From Mycolicibacterium sp. S2-37 (lineage in GTDB: Bacteria > Actinomycetota > Actinomycetes > Mycobacteriales > Mycobacteriaceae): a stretch of 64,000 nucleotides of DNA. The notes beneath the pieces were generated by a model. It ran no database searches, was not told the DNA's origin, and saw nothing but the letters and a program-made list of their open reading frames with translations. Positions 54,384-62,103 of this stretch are shown piece by piece; positions within the stretch are counted from its first letter, which is position 1; the number at the start of each line of letters is the position of its first letter. The position numbers and the translations under genes are program-made. The DNA lies in the NCBI RefSeq assembly GCF_017352375.1, contig NZ_JAFEVR010000012.1, positions 1-64,000 of the forward strand. Reading direction: 5' to 3'.

Positions 54384-55457
54384 ATGACCGAGCGCGCCGA
54401 ACAACACGGCATCTCCTACGCGTCGGCCGGAGTGGACATCGAAGCAGGTGACCGCGCCGTCGAGCTGTTCAAACCACTCGCCGCCAAGGCCACCCGGCCC
54501 GAGGTGCGTGGCGGGCTGGGCGGATTCGCCGGTCTGTTCGCGCTGCGCGGTGGCTACCGCGAACCGGTTCTCGCCTCGTCGACCGACGGCGTCGGCACCA
54601 AACTGGCCGTCGCCCAGGCGATGGACAAGCACGACACCGTGGGACTCGACCTGGTCGCCATGGTCGTCGACGACCTCGTGGTCTGCGGTGCAGAGCCGCT
54701 GTTCCTGCAGGACTACATCGCCGTCGGGCGCACCGTGCCCGAACGCGTCAGCGAGCTGGTGTCCGGTATCGCCCAGGGCTGCGTCATCGCCGGCTGCGCG
54801 CTGCTGGGCGGCGAGACCGCCGAACACCCCGGCCTGATGGCACCGGACCACTACGACATCTCGGCCACCGGCGTCGGGGTCGTGGAGGCCGACGACGTGT
54901 TGGGCCCGGACCGGGTGCGGCCCGGTGACGTGATCATCGCCCTCGGTTCATCGGGGCTGCACTCGAACGGATACTCACTGGCGCGCAAGGTGCTGCTCGA
55001 GATCGACCGGATGAACCTCGCCGGCCATGTCGAGGAGTTCGGCCGCACGCTCGGCGAAGAGCTGCTCGAACCCACCCGCATCTACGCCAAGGACTGCCTG
55101 GCACTGGCCGCGGAAACCCAGGTCAGGACGTTCTGCCACGTCACCGGTGGCGGCTTGGCCGGAAATCTCGAGCGTGTCGTGCCCAACGGGCTGATGGCCG
55201 AATTGGACCGCGGGACGTGGACGCCGGCACCGGTCTTCGGGATGATCGCCCAGCGCGGCCGCATCGAGCGCGTCGAGATGGAGAAGACGTTCAACATGGG
55301 TGTCGGCATGGTCGCCGTCGTCGCGCCGGAGGACACCGACCGCGCACTGGCGATCCTGACCGCGCGTCACCTCGACTGCTGGACCCTCGGGACCGTCACG
55401 AAGGGCGGCAGAGATGAACCGCGGGCGAAGCTTGTGGGCCAGCACCCGCGGTTCTGA
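54384..55457 (+). CDS. purM: AIR synthetase
   Basis: A 357-residue phosphoribosylformylglycinamidine cyclo-ligase that closes the imidazole ring. Motifs: SYASAGVDIEAGDRAVELF, LASSTDGVGTKLAVAQ (ATP loop), DLVVCGAEPLFLQDYI, GGETAEHPGLM, LGSSGLHSNGYSLARK and TGGGLAGNLERV. TAGCCT lies eight bases before ATG 54384, so the mRNA may be leaderless. It is followed convergently by the DUF3073 gene. Confidence 0.97.
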   Translation: MTERAEQHGISYASAGVDIEAGDRAVELFKPLAAKATRPEVRGGLGGFAGLFALRGGYREPVLASSTDGVGTKLAVAQAMDKHDTVGLDLVAMVVDDLVVCGAEPLFLQDYIAVGRTVPERVSELVSGIAQGCVIAGCALLGGETAEHPGLMAPDHYDISATGVGVVEADDVLGPDRVRPGDVIIALGSSGLHSNGYSLARKVLLEIDRMNLAGHVEEFGRTLGEELLEPTRIYAKDCLALAAETQVRTFCHVTGGGLAGNLERVVPNGLMAELDRGTWTPAPVFGMIAQRGRIERVEMEKTFNMGVGMVAVVAPEDTDRALAILTARHLDCWTLGTVTKGGRDEPRAKLVGQHPRF

Positions 55458-55469
55458 CAGCTGAAAGGA

Positions 55470-55649
55470 CTAGCGGCGCCAGTCGTCCTCGGGCGCCCAC
55501 TCGTCATCGGATACGCCGTCGCGGTGCTCGATGCCGTCCGAACCTCCCGCCAGCTCGCGCTGGAGCCGCTCGAAATCAGTTTGAGGCGAGCTGTACTTCA
55601 GGTCGCGAGCGACCTTCGTCTGCTTTGCCTTCGCCCGGCCGCGGCCCAT
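55470..55649 (-). CDS. DUF3073 small protein (Rv0810c)
   Basis: A 59-residue basic-then-acidic protein: MGRGRAKAKQTKVARDLKYS at the start, a helical middle (TDFERLQRELAGG) and an acidic end DDEWAPEDDWRR. It is conserved across actinobacteria as DUF3073 with unknown function; the N-terminus could bind nucleic acid. A GAGGGGG ribosome site precedes the ATG at 55647-55649. Confidence 0.9.
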   Translation of the reverse strand: MGRGRAKAKQTKVARDLKYSSPQTDFERLQRELAGGSDGIEHRDGVSDDEWAPEDDWRR

Positions 55650-55665
55650 AGGGGACCCCCTCGCG

Positions 55666-55719
55666 CAATAACGGAGCGGCCCGTAGACAGGCGGCTCCGA
55701 TTCTCCAGTGTCGTTATTG
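55666..55719 (-). promoter_or_regulatory. Inverted repeat in the DUF3073 leader
   Basis: CAATAACG (55666-55673) and CGTTATTG (55712-55719) are perfect 8-bp arms about 38 bases apart, with GGAGC and GCTCC continuing the pairing inside. A minus-strand TAAGGT box near 55728-55733 would put the transcript start just before the repeat, so it would fold in the 5' leader. Confidence 0.4.
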
Positions 55720-55784
55720 TCCTGCCCACACCTTACCGCCCCGGAGGGCGGCGCGCTGTTAGACCCTTCGGCCGGTGATGAGCG

Positions 55785-56861
55785 TCACCGGGCGCCGCCC
55801 CGCAAGCGCTCGACGGCGATGCGACCGGCGCCCACGGTATCGGCCGGCGGCAGCGAGTCGGAGTCGACCACGGCGGCGGCGGCGACCTCGCCGCCGGTGA
55901 TCAGCGGGGTGTCCGCCGGCAGCCCCCGCTTGACCAATGCCAGGGCGATCGGACCGTCGTCGACGTGGTCCACGACCGTGCCGAGCCGGCCGATCGTCCG
56001 CCCCCCGGCCTGCACCGGGTCGCCGGTGGCGGGCCGGTCACCCGAGCCGTCGAGATGTAGCCGCACCAGCATCCGGGGCGGTTTGCCCAGGTTGTGGACT
56101 CGCGCGACGGTCTCCTGCCCGCGATAGCAGCCCTTGTCCAGGTGCACAGCCTTCCCGATCCACCCGACTTCGTGCGGAATCGTGCGCTCGTCGGTGTCGA
56201 CACCGAGCCGTGCTCGCAGCGCCGTGACCCGATGTGCCTCATGGGCCCACACGCCCGCGGGCCGGACGCCCGCCGCTTCCAGCCTGCGCCGCCGATCCGC
56301 GGCCTGATCACGCGGGACCAGTAGGTCGAGTTCAACGCCGCCGGCCGGCGTGACCCGGCGCACGAACCCGCCCTCCGGCAGCGCCACGGCCGTCGACTCC
56401 GCGGGCAGCGCGTCGATTCCGAGCGCGTCGAGCACCGGCGTGTCCGCCAGCGCGGGACCCAGCAGGGTCAGCACCGCGAGCTCCGCGGGGTCGATGGCCA
56501 CGTCGGCCCAGAACACCATTCGACGCAGGAAGGCCACCAGCGGTTCGCCTCGCCACGGTTCGGTGTCCAGATAGGTCGTTCCGCCCAGCTCCACCTGTAT
56601 CCAGTGGTCCTCGACCCGGCCCTGCCCGTCGAGGTTGAGATTCTCGGTGACCGTGCCGTCCGCCTGATCGCTCACGTGCTGCGACGAGATGGTGTGCAGC
56701 CACGAGCGCCGTTCGGGGCCGGTGAGCGTGAGCGTCGCGCGGTGCGACCGGTCGATGACGACGGCCGAGTCGGCTGCGGCGCGCTGTTCGCCGAACGGAT
56801 CGCCGTAGTGCCAGACGGCGCCGGCATCGGGTCCGCCGTCGGGCGCGGGAACTGCTGACAT
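55785..56861 (-). CDS. ygfZ: Folate-binding YgfZ-like protein (Rv0811c)
   Basis: A 358-residue protein of the aminomethyltransferase-fold YgfZ/GcvT family that uses tetrahydrofolate to support iron-sulfur enzymes. The diagnostic motif with its essential Cys is LDKGCYRGQETVAR (KGCYxGQE). TACGAT is six bases before the ATG at 56859-56861, suggesting a leaderless start. It is divergent from pabC with 32 bp between starts. Confidence 0.93.
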   Translation of the reverse strand: MSAVPAPDGGPDAGAVWHYGDPFGEQRAAADSAVVIDRSHRATLTLTGPERRSWLHTISSQHVSDQADGTVTENLNLDGQGRVEDHWIQVELGGTTYLDTEPWRGEPLVAFLRRMVFWADVAIDPAELAVLTLLGPALADTPVLDALGIDALPAESTAVALPEGGFVRRVTPAGGVELDLLVPRDQAADRRRRLEAAGVRPAGVWAHEAHRVTALRARLGVDTDERTIPHEVGWIGKAVHLDKGCYRGQETVARVHNLGKPPRMLVRLHLDGSGDRPATGDPVQAGGRTIGRLGTVVDHVDDGPIALALVKRGLPADTPLITGGEVAAAAVVDSDSLPPADTVGAGRIAVERLRGGAR

Positions 56862-56893
56862 CCCTCGATCGTACGGCGCTACGCTTCTCTGCC

Positions 56894-57763
56894 ATGGCGA
56901 GCGGACCGGCTGTGGTGGTGACCGTCGACGGTGAACTGCGCGACCCGCAGCAGCCCCTGCTGTACGCCGACGACCTGGCCGCAGTCCGTGGTGACGGCAT
57001 CTTCGAGACGCTGCTGGTGCGTGACGGCCGACCCTGTCTGCTCGAGGCCCATCTCACCCGGCTCACCCAATCGTCGGCGCTGATGGAGCTGCCCGAACCG
57101 GATCTGCAGCGCTGGCGCGCGGCGGTGCACACCGCGGTGCAGAACTGGAGCGGCGGCGAGGGGGTGCTGCGCCTGGTGTACAGCCGCGGCAGGGAGGGCG
57201 GCCGTCCGCCCACGGGTTACGCGACGTTGGGGGCGCTGCCCGCACGGGTCGCCGCCGCCCGCCGGGACGGGGTGGCGGCGATGACCCTGGCCCGGGGGCT
57301 GCCCACCGGAGCCACCGACCTGCCATGGCTGCTGGCCGGCGCCAAGACGCTGTCGTACGCGATCAACATGGCCGCACTGCGGCATGCCGAGCGTCACGGC
57401 GCGGGCGACGTCGTGTTCGTCAGCGCCGAGGGGCACGTGCTGGAGGGGCCCCGTTCCACGGTGGTCATCGCCCGCCGTATGGACGACGGCAGACTGGGCC
57501 TGCTGACCCCGCCGCCGTGGTATCCGATCCTGCGCGGGACCACCCAGCAGGCCCTGTTCGACGTCGCCAGGAACAAGGGGTACGACTGCGACTACCAGGT
57601 GCTCCAGCCTGCGGATCTCGTTGCGGCGGAGGGGGTCTGGCTGGTGTCCAGCATCACACTCGGGGCGCGGGTGCACACGCTCGACGGGGTGCCGCTGCGG
57701 CCGACACCGCTGGCCGCGGAGGTCGCCGACCTCATCGACGCGGCCATCGTCAGCGATCGCTGA
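56894..57763 (+). CDS. pabC: Aminodeoxychorismate lyase / class IV aminotransferase (Rv0812)
   Basis: A 289-residue PLP enzyme of fold type IV. The PLP Lys is in LLAGAKTLSYAINM (the L-x-x-K-T-L-S-Y block), with VFVSAEGHVLEGPRSTVV for the phosphate cup and GDGIFETLLV near the N-terminus. Rv0812 is regarded as the pABA-forming lyase of folate synthesis, with possible D-amino-acid transaminase activity. Divergence from the folate-dependent ygfZ is consistent. TACGCT stands eight bases before ATG. Confidence 0.9.
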   Translation: MASGPAVVVTVDGELRDPQQPLLYADDLAAVRGDGIFETLLVRDGRPCLLEAHLTRLTQSSALMELPEPDLQRWRAAVHTAVQNWSGGEGVLRLVYSRGREGGRPPTGYATLGALPARVAAARRDGVAAMTLARGLPTGATDLPWLLAGAKTLSYAINMAALRHAERHGAGDVVFVSAEGHVLEGPRSTVVIARRMDDGRLGLLTPPPWYPILRGTTQQALFDVARNKGYDCDYQVLQPADLVAAEGVWLVSSITLGARVHTLDGVPLRPTPLAAEVADLIDAAIVSDR

Positions 57764-57781
57764 GCGCGAACCGAAATTCCC

Positions 57782-57810
57782 TTGTCGACCCGGGCGACCG
57801 CGGGTACGGT
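57782..57810 (+). promoter_or_regulatory. Promoter of a leader-peptide/small-RNA candidate
   Basis: TTGTCG (57782-57787), a 17-base spacer, and TACGGT (57805-57810) make a sigma-A-like promoter. It fires away from pabC toward a mini-ORF at 57845 and a strong hairpin at 57943-57994. Confidence 0.55.
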
Positions 57811-57844
57811 CGCTCGTACACAGGAAGGGAGGTGGTCCGACAAA

Positions 57845-57883
57845 TTGATTGACTTATGGACATGTGAGGTGGCTGCCCGCTAG
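57845..57883 (+). CDS. 12-codon candidate leader peptide MIDLWTCEVAAR
   Basis: TTG start with GGGAGGTGG eleven bases upstream, encoding MIDLWTCEVAAR before TAG. The region just after folds as GCTGC-CCGCTA-GCAGC with flanking GGT/ACC. It lies about 35 bases after a promoter and 60 before a 13-bp hairpin. No later ORF shares its frame, so it could be a leader peptide that senses Trp, Cys or translation state, or a peptide within a small RNA. Confidence 0.5.
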   Translation: MIDLWTCEVAAR

Positions 57884-57942
57884 CAGCACCAGGGGAGTCT
57901 CCGCACCGAACTGAGTGCGCTGGCGAATTCCCCGCAGTCACC

Positions 57943-57994
57943 CGGCCCCCGAGCCCCCGGTCCGTCCAACCAGGATCCAACGGCTCGGGGGCCG
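57943..57994. terminator. 13-bp stem-loop, probable terminator or sRNA end
   Basis: CGGCCCCCGAGCC (57943-57955) pairs exactly with GGCTCGGGGGCCG (57982-57994) around a 26-base loop. There is no U-tract, as is usual for mycobacterial terminators. It precedes the lipoprotein gene at 58022 by 27 bp. Confidence 0.6.
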
Positions 57995-58021
57995 CTCCAT
58001 ATCTGTGCGAGGATGCCGCGC

Positions 58022-58873
58022 ATGCGCACACCAGCGATCGTGATCCCGTTCGTCGCAGTCCTCGCGGCGCTGAGCGGCTGCGCCCCCACCGACCGATCGG
58101 CGCCGGACAGCAGCGCCGCACCCGTTGCCTGTCAGAAGAACTCATTGCCGACGCTGTCGCCGGGAACGCTGACCTTCGGCACCGATCAGCCGGCGTATCA
58201 GCCCTGGTACATCAACGACGACCCGGCCAACGGCCAGGGTTTCGAATCGGCCGTCGCCTACGCCGTCGCCGAAAGGCTGGGCTACGGCCGTGCGGACGTG
58301 CGCTGGGTGCGGGTCCCGTTCAACGCCGCCCTCGCGCCGGGACCCAAGACGTTCGACGCCAACCTCTCCGAGTTCTCGATCACCGAGGAGCGCAAGCAGG
58401 CCGTCGACTTCTCGTCGCCGTACTTCAACGTCACGCAGGCGTTCATCACGGTGCCGTCGTCGCCCGCGGCCGGCGTCACGACCGTGGAGGGTCTGCGCGA
58501 CGTGCGGCTGGGTGCCCAGCTCGGCACCACCAGCTACGACGCCGCCCGCAGCATCGGCGGTGAGCAGGAGGTCGCCGTCTACCGCGACAACGAAGACGCC
58601 AAGGCGGCCTTGGTCGGCGGTCAGATCGACGCGTTGACGGTCGATCTGCCGACGTCGTTCGCCGTGCAGGCCGAGATCCCGGGGTCGACCATCATCGGCC
58701 AGCTGCCGCCGAACCCGGACAAGGCCGAACACTTCGGCATCGTGCTCGACAAAGGCAGTGCGCTGACCCGCTGCGTGTCCGAGGCCGTCGACGAACTCGG
58801 CGACGACGGTGTGCTGTTCCGGCTGCAGAAGGAATGGTTGGCCGGACCGGGGGCGGCGCCGTTCCTGTCGTGA
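58022..58873 (+). CDS. Solute-binding lipoprotein (family 3 SBP, amino acid type)
   Basis: A 283-residue lipoprotein: signal MRTPAIVIPFVAVLAALSGC with Cys20 in LSGC as the lipid anchor. The mature part is a type II periplasmic-binding fold for polar amino acids (LTFGTDQPAYQPWYINDD, GFESAVAYAVAERLG, FDANLSEFSITEERKQAVDF, LGAQLGTTSYDAA). No permease or ATPase gene lies beside it, so it is an orphan here. ATG 58022 has GAGG nine bases upstream and is preferred to ATG 58013. Confidence 0.9.
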   Translation: MRTPAIVIPFVAVLAALSGCAPTDRSAPDSSAAPVACQKNSLPTLSPGTLTFGTDQPAYQPWYINDDPANGQGFESAVAYAVAERLGYGRADVRWVRVPFNAALAPGPKTFDANLSEFSITEERKQAVDFSSPYFNVTQAFITVPSSPAAGVTTVEGLRDVRLGAQLGTTSYDAARSIGGEQEVAVYRDNEDAKAALVGGQIDALTVDLPTSFAVQAEIPGSTIIGQLPPNPDKAEHFGIVLDKGSALTRCVSEAVDELGDDGVLFRLQKEWLAGPGAAPFLS

Positions 58874-58972
58874 CGCCACCCGTGCGGCGGCGTTCACGCG
58901 CGGCGTCGGCGACCCGGTCGGCTTCTGCGCCCCGCGACTTCCCCCAGGGCGTCGGTCGGGGCTGACGAACAG

Positions 58973-59644
58973 CTAGCCGGCGTAGCGGGCCAGCCGCGCC
59001 GACAGATGCGGTACCAGTCCGCCGTCGGCGTCGACGCGTTCCTCGACATAGGCGAGGTCGCCGCCCTCGATGATCCCGTACAGCCGCTTCGCGCCACCGA
59101 CCAGAACGCCCGACTTGCTGCGGGCCAGTGCATCGGTGACCAGTTCCCACGACGACTGGTTGAGCGGCCGGCCGTAGAACAGCTCGACATAGCCGGCCGA
59201 ATGCGCCAGCAGCAGTTCGATGGCCTGTGACTCGCTCGGATCGGCCGGATCATCGACGAACCGCCAGAAACCCGTCTCGCGCAACGCGATCCGATCGAAG
59301 TCGCCGCCCTCGGTGAGGCGCCAGGACCGGGCCTCCCAGTTCAGGTAGTCACCGCCGTCGTGGGAGACGACGATCTGCTGACCGAACCGGTAGTCGCCGT
59401 GGGTGTCTCTGCCCTCGCCCTCCCCACGCCAGACGCCGACCAGCGGCAGCAGTGCCAGCAGGGCGTCGTTGAGACCCGCACCCTCCCGCAGGTTCGCGGT
59501 GTCCGACGGCATCGGAAGATCATCGAAGGCCGGGATGTTGCGCGCCGCAGTGGCCTTGGCGCGCTCGGCGGCTGCCGCGACCGCGCGGTCCCCAGTGGTC
59601 CCGAAGAGGGAACCGGCGTCATCCGGTGCGTCGGGCGAGCTCAC
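58973..59644 (-). CDS. Nitrobindin/FABP-like beta-barrel protein (Rv0813c)
   Basis: A 223-residue protein of the heme-binding nitrobindin group. The signature is [18 protein letters not shown], the barrel strands follow ([31 protein letters not shown]), and the possible haem-ligand His is near the C-terminus in [14 protein letters not shown]. It may bind haem or a fatty ligand in the cytoplasm. The GTG start at 59642-59644 overlaps the small TM gene stop as GTGA. Confidence 0.9.
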   Translation of the reverse strand: MSSPDAPDDAGSLFGTTGDRAVAAAAERAKATAARNIPAFDDLPMPSDTANLREGAGLNDALLALLPLVGVWRGEGEGRDTHGDYRFGQQIVVSHDGGDYLNWEARSWRLTEGGDFDRIALRETGFWRFVDDPADPSESQAIELLLAHSAGYVELFYGRPLNQSSWELVTDALARSKSGVLVGGAKRLYGIIEGGDLAYVEERVDADGGLVPHLSARLARYAG

Positions 59645-59739
59645 GACTCGTCGGTGATGAGGCGGTACAGCGCATAGAGCGCGAACCACGTGATCACCAC
59701 GGTGCACGCCACCAGCAGGAGTTCGTAGAACAGCACCAT
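59641..59739 (-). CDS. Single-TM small membrane protein, 32 aa
   Basis: [20 protein letters not shown] followed by [12 protein letters not shown]: one hydrophobic helix (residues about 4-24) and a short charged tail, ATG at 59737-59739 to TGA overlapping the Rv0813c-like GTG. The 4-bp overlap and the codon pattern support a real gene. Function is unknown, perhaps a membrane partner of the nitrobindin-like protein. Confidence 0.7.
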   Translation of the reverse strand: MVLFYELLLVACTVVITWFALYALYRLITDES

Positions 59740-59785
59740 GACTGTGAGTCTAGCGACCTGCCGGCCGACGCGAGATTCCGGTCGG

Positions 59786-60106
59786 TCAGCCGATCTTGTT
59801 CATGTGCTGCGGGCAGAACGCGCCGGTCGACGCGCCGATGAACGCGCCGGACTGTTCGAGTGTCCAGCCGGTCGCGGTCACGAGCTCGGCGACCTCCTGG
59901 GAGAAGGTGAACCCGTTGTCCCAGTCGGTGCAGACGGCGTGGCCGGTGTCGATGACCGCCGAGGTGTTGTTGGGGTCCCACGTGATGCCCTCGCCGGCGA
60001 TGGCGTCGAGGAATTCCTGCTCCGGCGCGGCGGCGGCGATGGGGGCGGCCGCAAGGCCGACGACACCCGCGGCTGCAGCGATGGCGAAGAGATGTGTGAC
60101 TCTCAT
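59786..60106 (-). CDS. DUF732 secreted protein
   Basis: A 106-residue exported protein: signal MRVTHLFAIAAAAGVVGLAA with cleavage after IAAAA, then EQEFLDAIAGEGITWDPNNT, the DUF732 start, and two Cys (HAVCTDW and AFCPQHM) that likely form a disulfide. Mycobacteria carry many paralogues of unknown role. ATG at 60104-60106; the strong hairpin at 60213-60243 insulates it from the upstream sulfur operon. Confidence 0.88.
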   Translation of the reverse strand: MRVTHLFAIAAAAGVVGLAAAPIAAAAPEQEFLDAIAGEGITWDPNNTSAVIDTGHAVCTDWDNGFTFSQEVAELVTATGWTLEQSGAFIGASTGAFCPQHMNKIG

Positions 60107-60212
60107 GGTCGGTCCTGTCGAAGGTGGTTTCCGGCGCCGGCGCGCAGGAAGTCACCATATCGTGACCGATCAGAGACCGATTCGCAGTGTTTTCACAGTC
60201 TGCGTCAAATTA

Positions 60213-60243
60213 CCTTCGCCGGGGCGTGGCGCCCCGGCGAAGG
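60213..60243 (-). terminator. Terminator of the sulfur operon (14-bp stem, 3-base loop)
   Basis: CCTTCGCCGGGGCG and CGCCCCGGCGAAGG pair perfectly around TGG. It starts 15 bp after the sseC2 stop. On the minus strand the stem is followed by TAATTTG rather than a U-tract. Confidence 0.8.
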
Positions 60244-60257
60244 CAAACTTTCGCCGT

Positions 60258-60560
60258 TCAGGCGACCTTGACGTCGACCTCGTGCACGCCGGCGCCGGAC
60301 GGGGCGACGGTGGCGTCACCGTTGCCGATCTTCGACAGGGCGCGCAGCGTCCAGGTGCCGGGCGCGGCGAAGAACCGGAAGTCACCGGTGGCCGATGCGA
60401 CGACCTCGGCGGTGAACTCGTCCGAGGCGTCCAGCAGACGCACGAACGCCCCACCGACCGCCTGACCGGACCCGTCGACCACGCGACCGGTGATGACGGT
60501 TTCCTTCTCCAGGTCGACGCCGGCGGGCAGTGCCAGGCCTTGTTTAGGAGGAGCGCACAT
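60258..60560 (-). CDS. sseC2: SseC2-like DUF1416 protein (Rv0814c)
   Basis: A 100-residue protein with an early Cys (MCAPPKQGLALPAGVDLEKE) followed by a transthyretin/CarboxypepD-like beta-sandwich: VITGRVVDGSGQAVGGAFVR and GDFRFFAAPGTWTLRALS. DUF1416 proteins are linked to sulfurtransferases. The ATG follows the cysA2 stop TAA without a gap, so expression is tightly linked. The hairpin at 60213-60243 ends the operon. Confidence 0.93.
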   Translation of the reverse strand: MCAPPKQGLALPAGVDLEKETVITGRVVDGSGQAVGGAFVRLLDASDEFTAEVVASATGDFRFFAAPGTWTLRALSKIGNGDATVAPSGAGVHEVDVKVA

Positions 60561-61394
60561 TTAACTTCCCAACTCGATAGGGGCTCCCACGAGGGAACCG
60601 TATTCCGTCCAACTGCCGTCGTAGTTCTTGACGTTCTTGTGTCCCAGCAACTCCTGCAGCACGAACCAGGTGTGCGACGAGCGTTCGCCGATCCGGCAGT
60701 AGGCGATGGTTTCCTTCTCGCCGTCCAGGCCCGCCTCGGCGTACAGCTTGGCCAGGTCCTCGTCGGACTTGAAGGTGCCGTCCTCGTTGGCCGCCTTGCT
60801 CCACGGCACGTTGATGGCGCTGGGGATGTGGCCGGCCCGCTGGCTCTGCTCCTGCGGCAGATGCGCGGGCGCGAGGATCTTGCCGGAGAACTCGTCGGGG
60901 GAGCGCACGTCGACCAGGTTCTTCTGGCCGATCGCGGCGATCACCTCGTCGCGGAAGGCCCGGATGCTGAGGTCGGGGTCCTTGGCGGTGTAGGTGGTGG
61001 CGGGCCGGCTCACCGTCTCGGTGGACAGCGGACGCCCGTCGAGCTCCCACTTCTTGCGGCCGCCGTCGAGCAGCTTGACGTCCTGGTGGCCGTAGAGCTT
61101 GAAGTACCAGTAGGCGTAGGCGGCGAACCAGTTGTTGTTGCCGCCGTAGAGGACCACGGTGTCGTCGTTGGCGATGCCGCGCTCACTGAGCAGCTTCGAG
61201 AACTGCTGGGCGTCGACGAAGTCACGACGTACCGGATCCTGCAGATCCTGCTTCCAGTCGAGTTTGACGGCGCCCTCGATGTGGCCGCCGTCGTAGGCCG
61301 AGGTGTCCTCGTCGACCTCGACGAACACGGTGTTCGGCGCGTTGAGATTGCTCTCGGCCCAGTCTGCTGTGACCAGGACGTCGGAGCGTGCCAT
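60561..61394 (-). CDS. cysA2: Thiosulfate sulfurtransferase, rhodanese (CysA2-type)
   Basis: A 277-residue two-domain rhodanese. The active-site Cys is in IAYCRIGERSSHTWFVL of the C-terminal domain; the N-terminal domain (MARSDVLVTADWAESNLNAP) is the inactive half. C-terminal NYDGSWTEYGSLVGAPIE matches the M. tuberculosis protein. It transfers sulfane sulfur from thiosulfate to acceptors such as cyanide or sulfur carriers. It follows the DUF4395 gene by 15 bp and is controlled with it by the poly-Cys leader upstream (inferred). Confidence 0.96.
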   Translation of the reverse strand: MARSDVLVTADWAESNLNAPNTVFVEVDEDTSAYDGGHIEGAVKLDWKQDLQDPVRRDFVDAQQFSKLLSERGIANDDTVVLYGGNNNWFAAYAYWYFKLYGHQDVKLLDGGRKKWELDGRPLSTETVSRPATTYTAKDPDLSIRAFRDEVIAAIGQKNLVDVRSPDEFSGKILAPAHLPQEQSQRAGHIPSAINVPWSKAANEDGTFKSDEDLAKLYAEAGLDGEKETIAYCRIGERSSHTWFVLQELLGHKNVKNYDGSWTEYGSLVGAPIELGS

Positions 61395-61409
61395 TGATGG
61401 TCCTTTCGA

Positions 61410-61889
61410 TTACGTGGTGGACGATGCGGGGGTGGTTGCCGGGCGCCGGAGGCGAACGGCCAGGGGGTAGAGCTGACAGCCCAGGCAGATGCCGAAGGCC
61501 GCGTTGAGGAAGGCCGCGAGCAGGGCGAACGCGGTGAACACCACACCGATGACCGCTGCGCCGGCCGCGAAGGCGACCGTCCCGGCCCCGGCGAAGACGA
61601 GCCCGACGAGCTGAGCGAACTTCAGCGGCGCCACGGGCTCCCGATCGGTCACCGGACCGACCCGGGGCGCGACGAGCCGGGCGAACACGATGCCGTACGG
61701 ATGTCGCTGTGGGCCGAGGGTGGCGCCGATCGCGAACACCACGGCCTGTGCGCCGAGTACCACGCCGGCCGCGCCCGTGCTGACCGCGGACAGCATGATC
61801 GTCGCAACCAGTACCGCGGTGGTCAGCCACGCGGCGAAGCGCGGGCCACGCACGTCGATCTGCGGGACGGACCTGGACATGAACGGCAT
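61410..61889 (-). CDS. DUF4395 membrane protein of the sulfur operon
   Basis: A 159-residue protein with four TM segments (FAAWLTTAVLVATIMLSA, VLGAQAVVFAIGATLGP, VGLVFAGAGTVAFAAGAAVI, VFTAFALLAAFLNAAFG) and a conserved GICLGCQLYP motif with two Cys near the end. It is commonly linked to thiosulfate sulfurtransferases and may move or bind sulfur compounds. ATG 61887-61889 with CAGGAGT upstream. It is the first full gene of the operon. Confidence 0.88.
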   Translation of the reverse strand: MPFMSRSVPQIDVRGPRFAAWLTTAVLVATIMLSAVSTGAAGVVLGAQAVVFAIGATLGPQRHPYGIVFARLVAPRVGPVTDREPVAPLKFAQLVGLVFAGAGTVAFAAGAAVIGVVFTAFALLAAFLNAAFGICLGCQLYPLAVRLRRPATTPASSTT

Positions 61890-61979
61890 ACTCCTGTTGC
61901 GCTGATCGTCTGGATGGAACCTCATGGAACTACGCCAGAGCGGCTGCTCCGAGCGAACGCGGTAACCCCGCGGCGACGC

Positions 61980-62075
61980 TCAGCAGCTAGGACAACAACA
62001 ACAGCAAGCGCCCGCGACGCGGCACAGATCCACTGCGCGACGCTTGGTGAGCATCAGCTCGAGGCGGGCGAACAC
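61980..62075 (-). CDS. Leaderless poly-cysteine leader peptide (Cys attenuator)
   Basis: GTG at 62073-62075 stands six bases after TAGGCT (62087-62082), a leaderless start. It encodes 31 residues: VFARLELMLTKRRAVDLCRV, then AGACCCCCPSC, with seven Cys including five in a row. Such leaderless poly-Cys ORFs were described in mycobacteria as Cys-responsive attenuators upstream of sulfur operons. Ribosomes stalled at the Cys run when cysteine is short would free the downstream DUF4395-cysA2-sseC2 genes. The 90-base gap to DUF4395 contains a CGCGG-CCGCG hairpin that could mediate this. An inner ATG exists at 62054. Confidence 0.88.
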   Translation of the reverse strand: MFARLELMLTKRRAVDLCRVAGACCCCCPSC

Positions 62076-62103
62076 GCCGCCAGCCTACCCAATGACCGGG
62101 TGA

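Noticed and set aside
59796-61397. 533-codon plus-strand ORF
   Set aside because: Antisense to DUF732, sseC2 and cysA2, and crosses the strong terminator hairpin.
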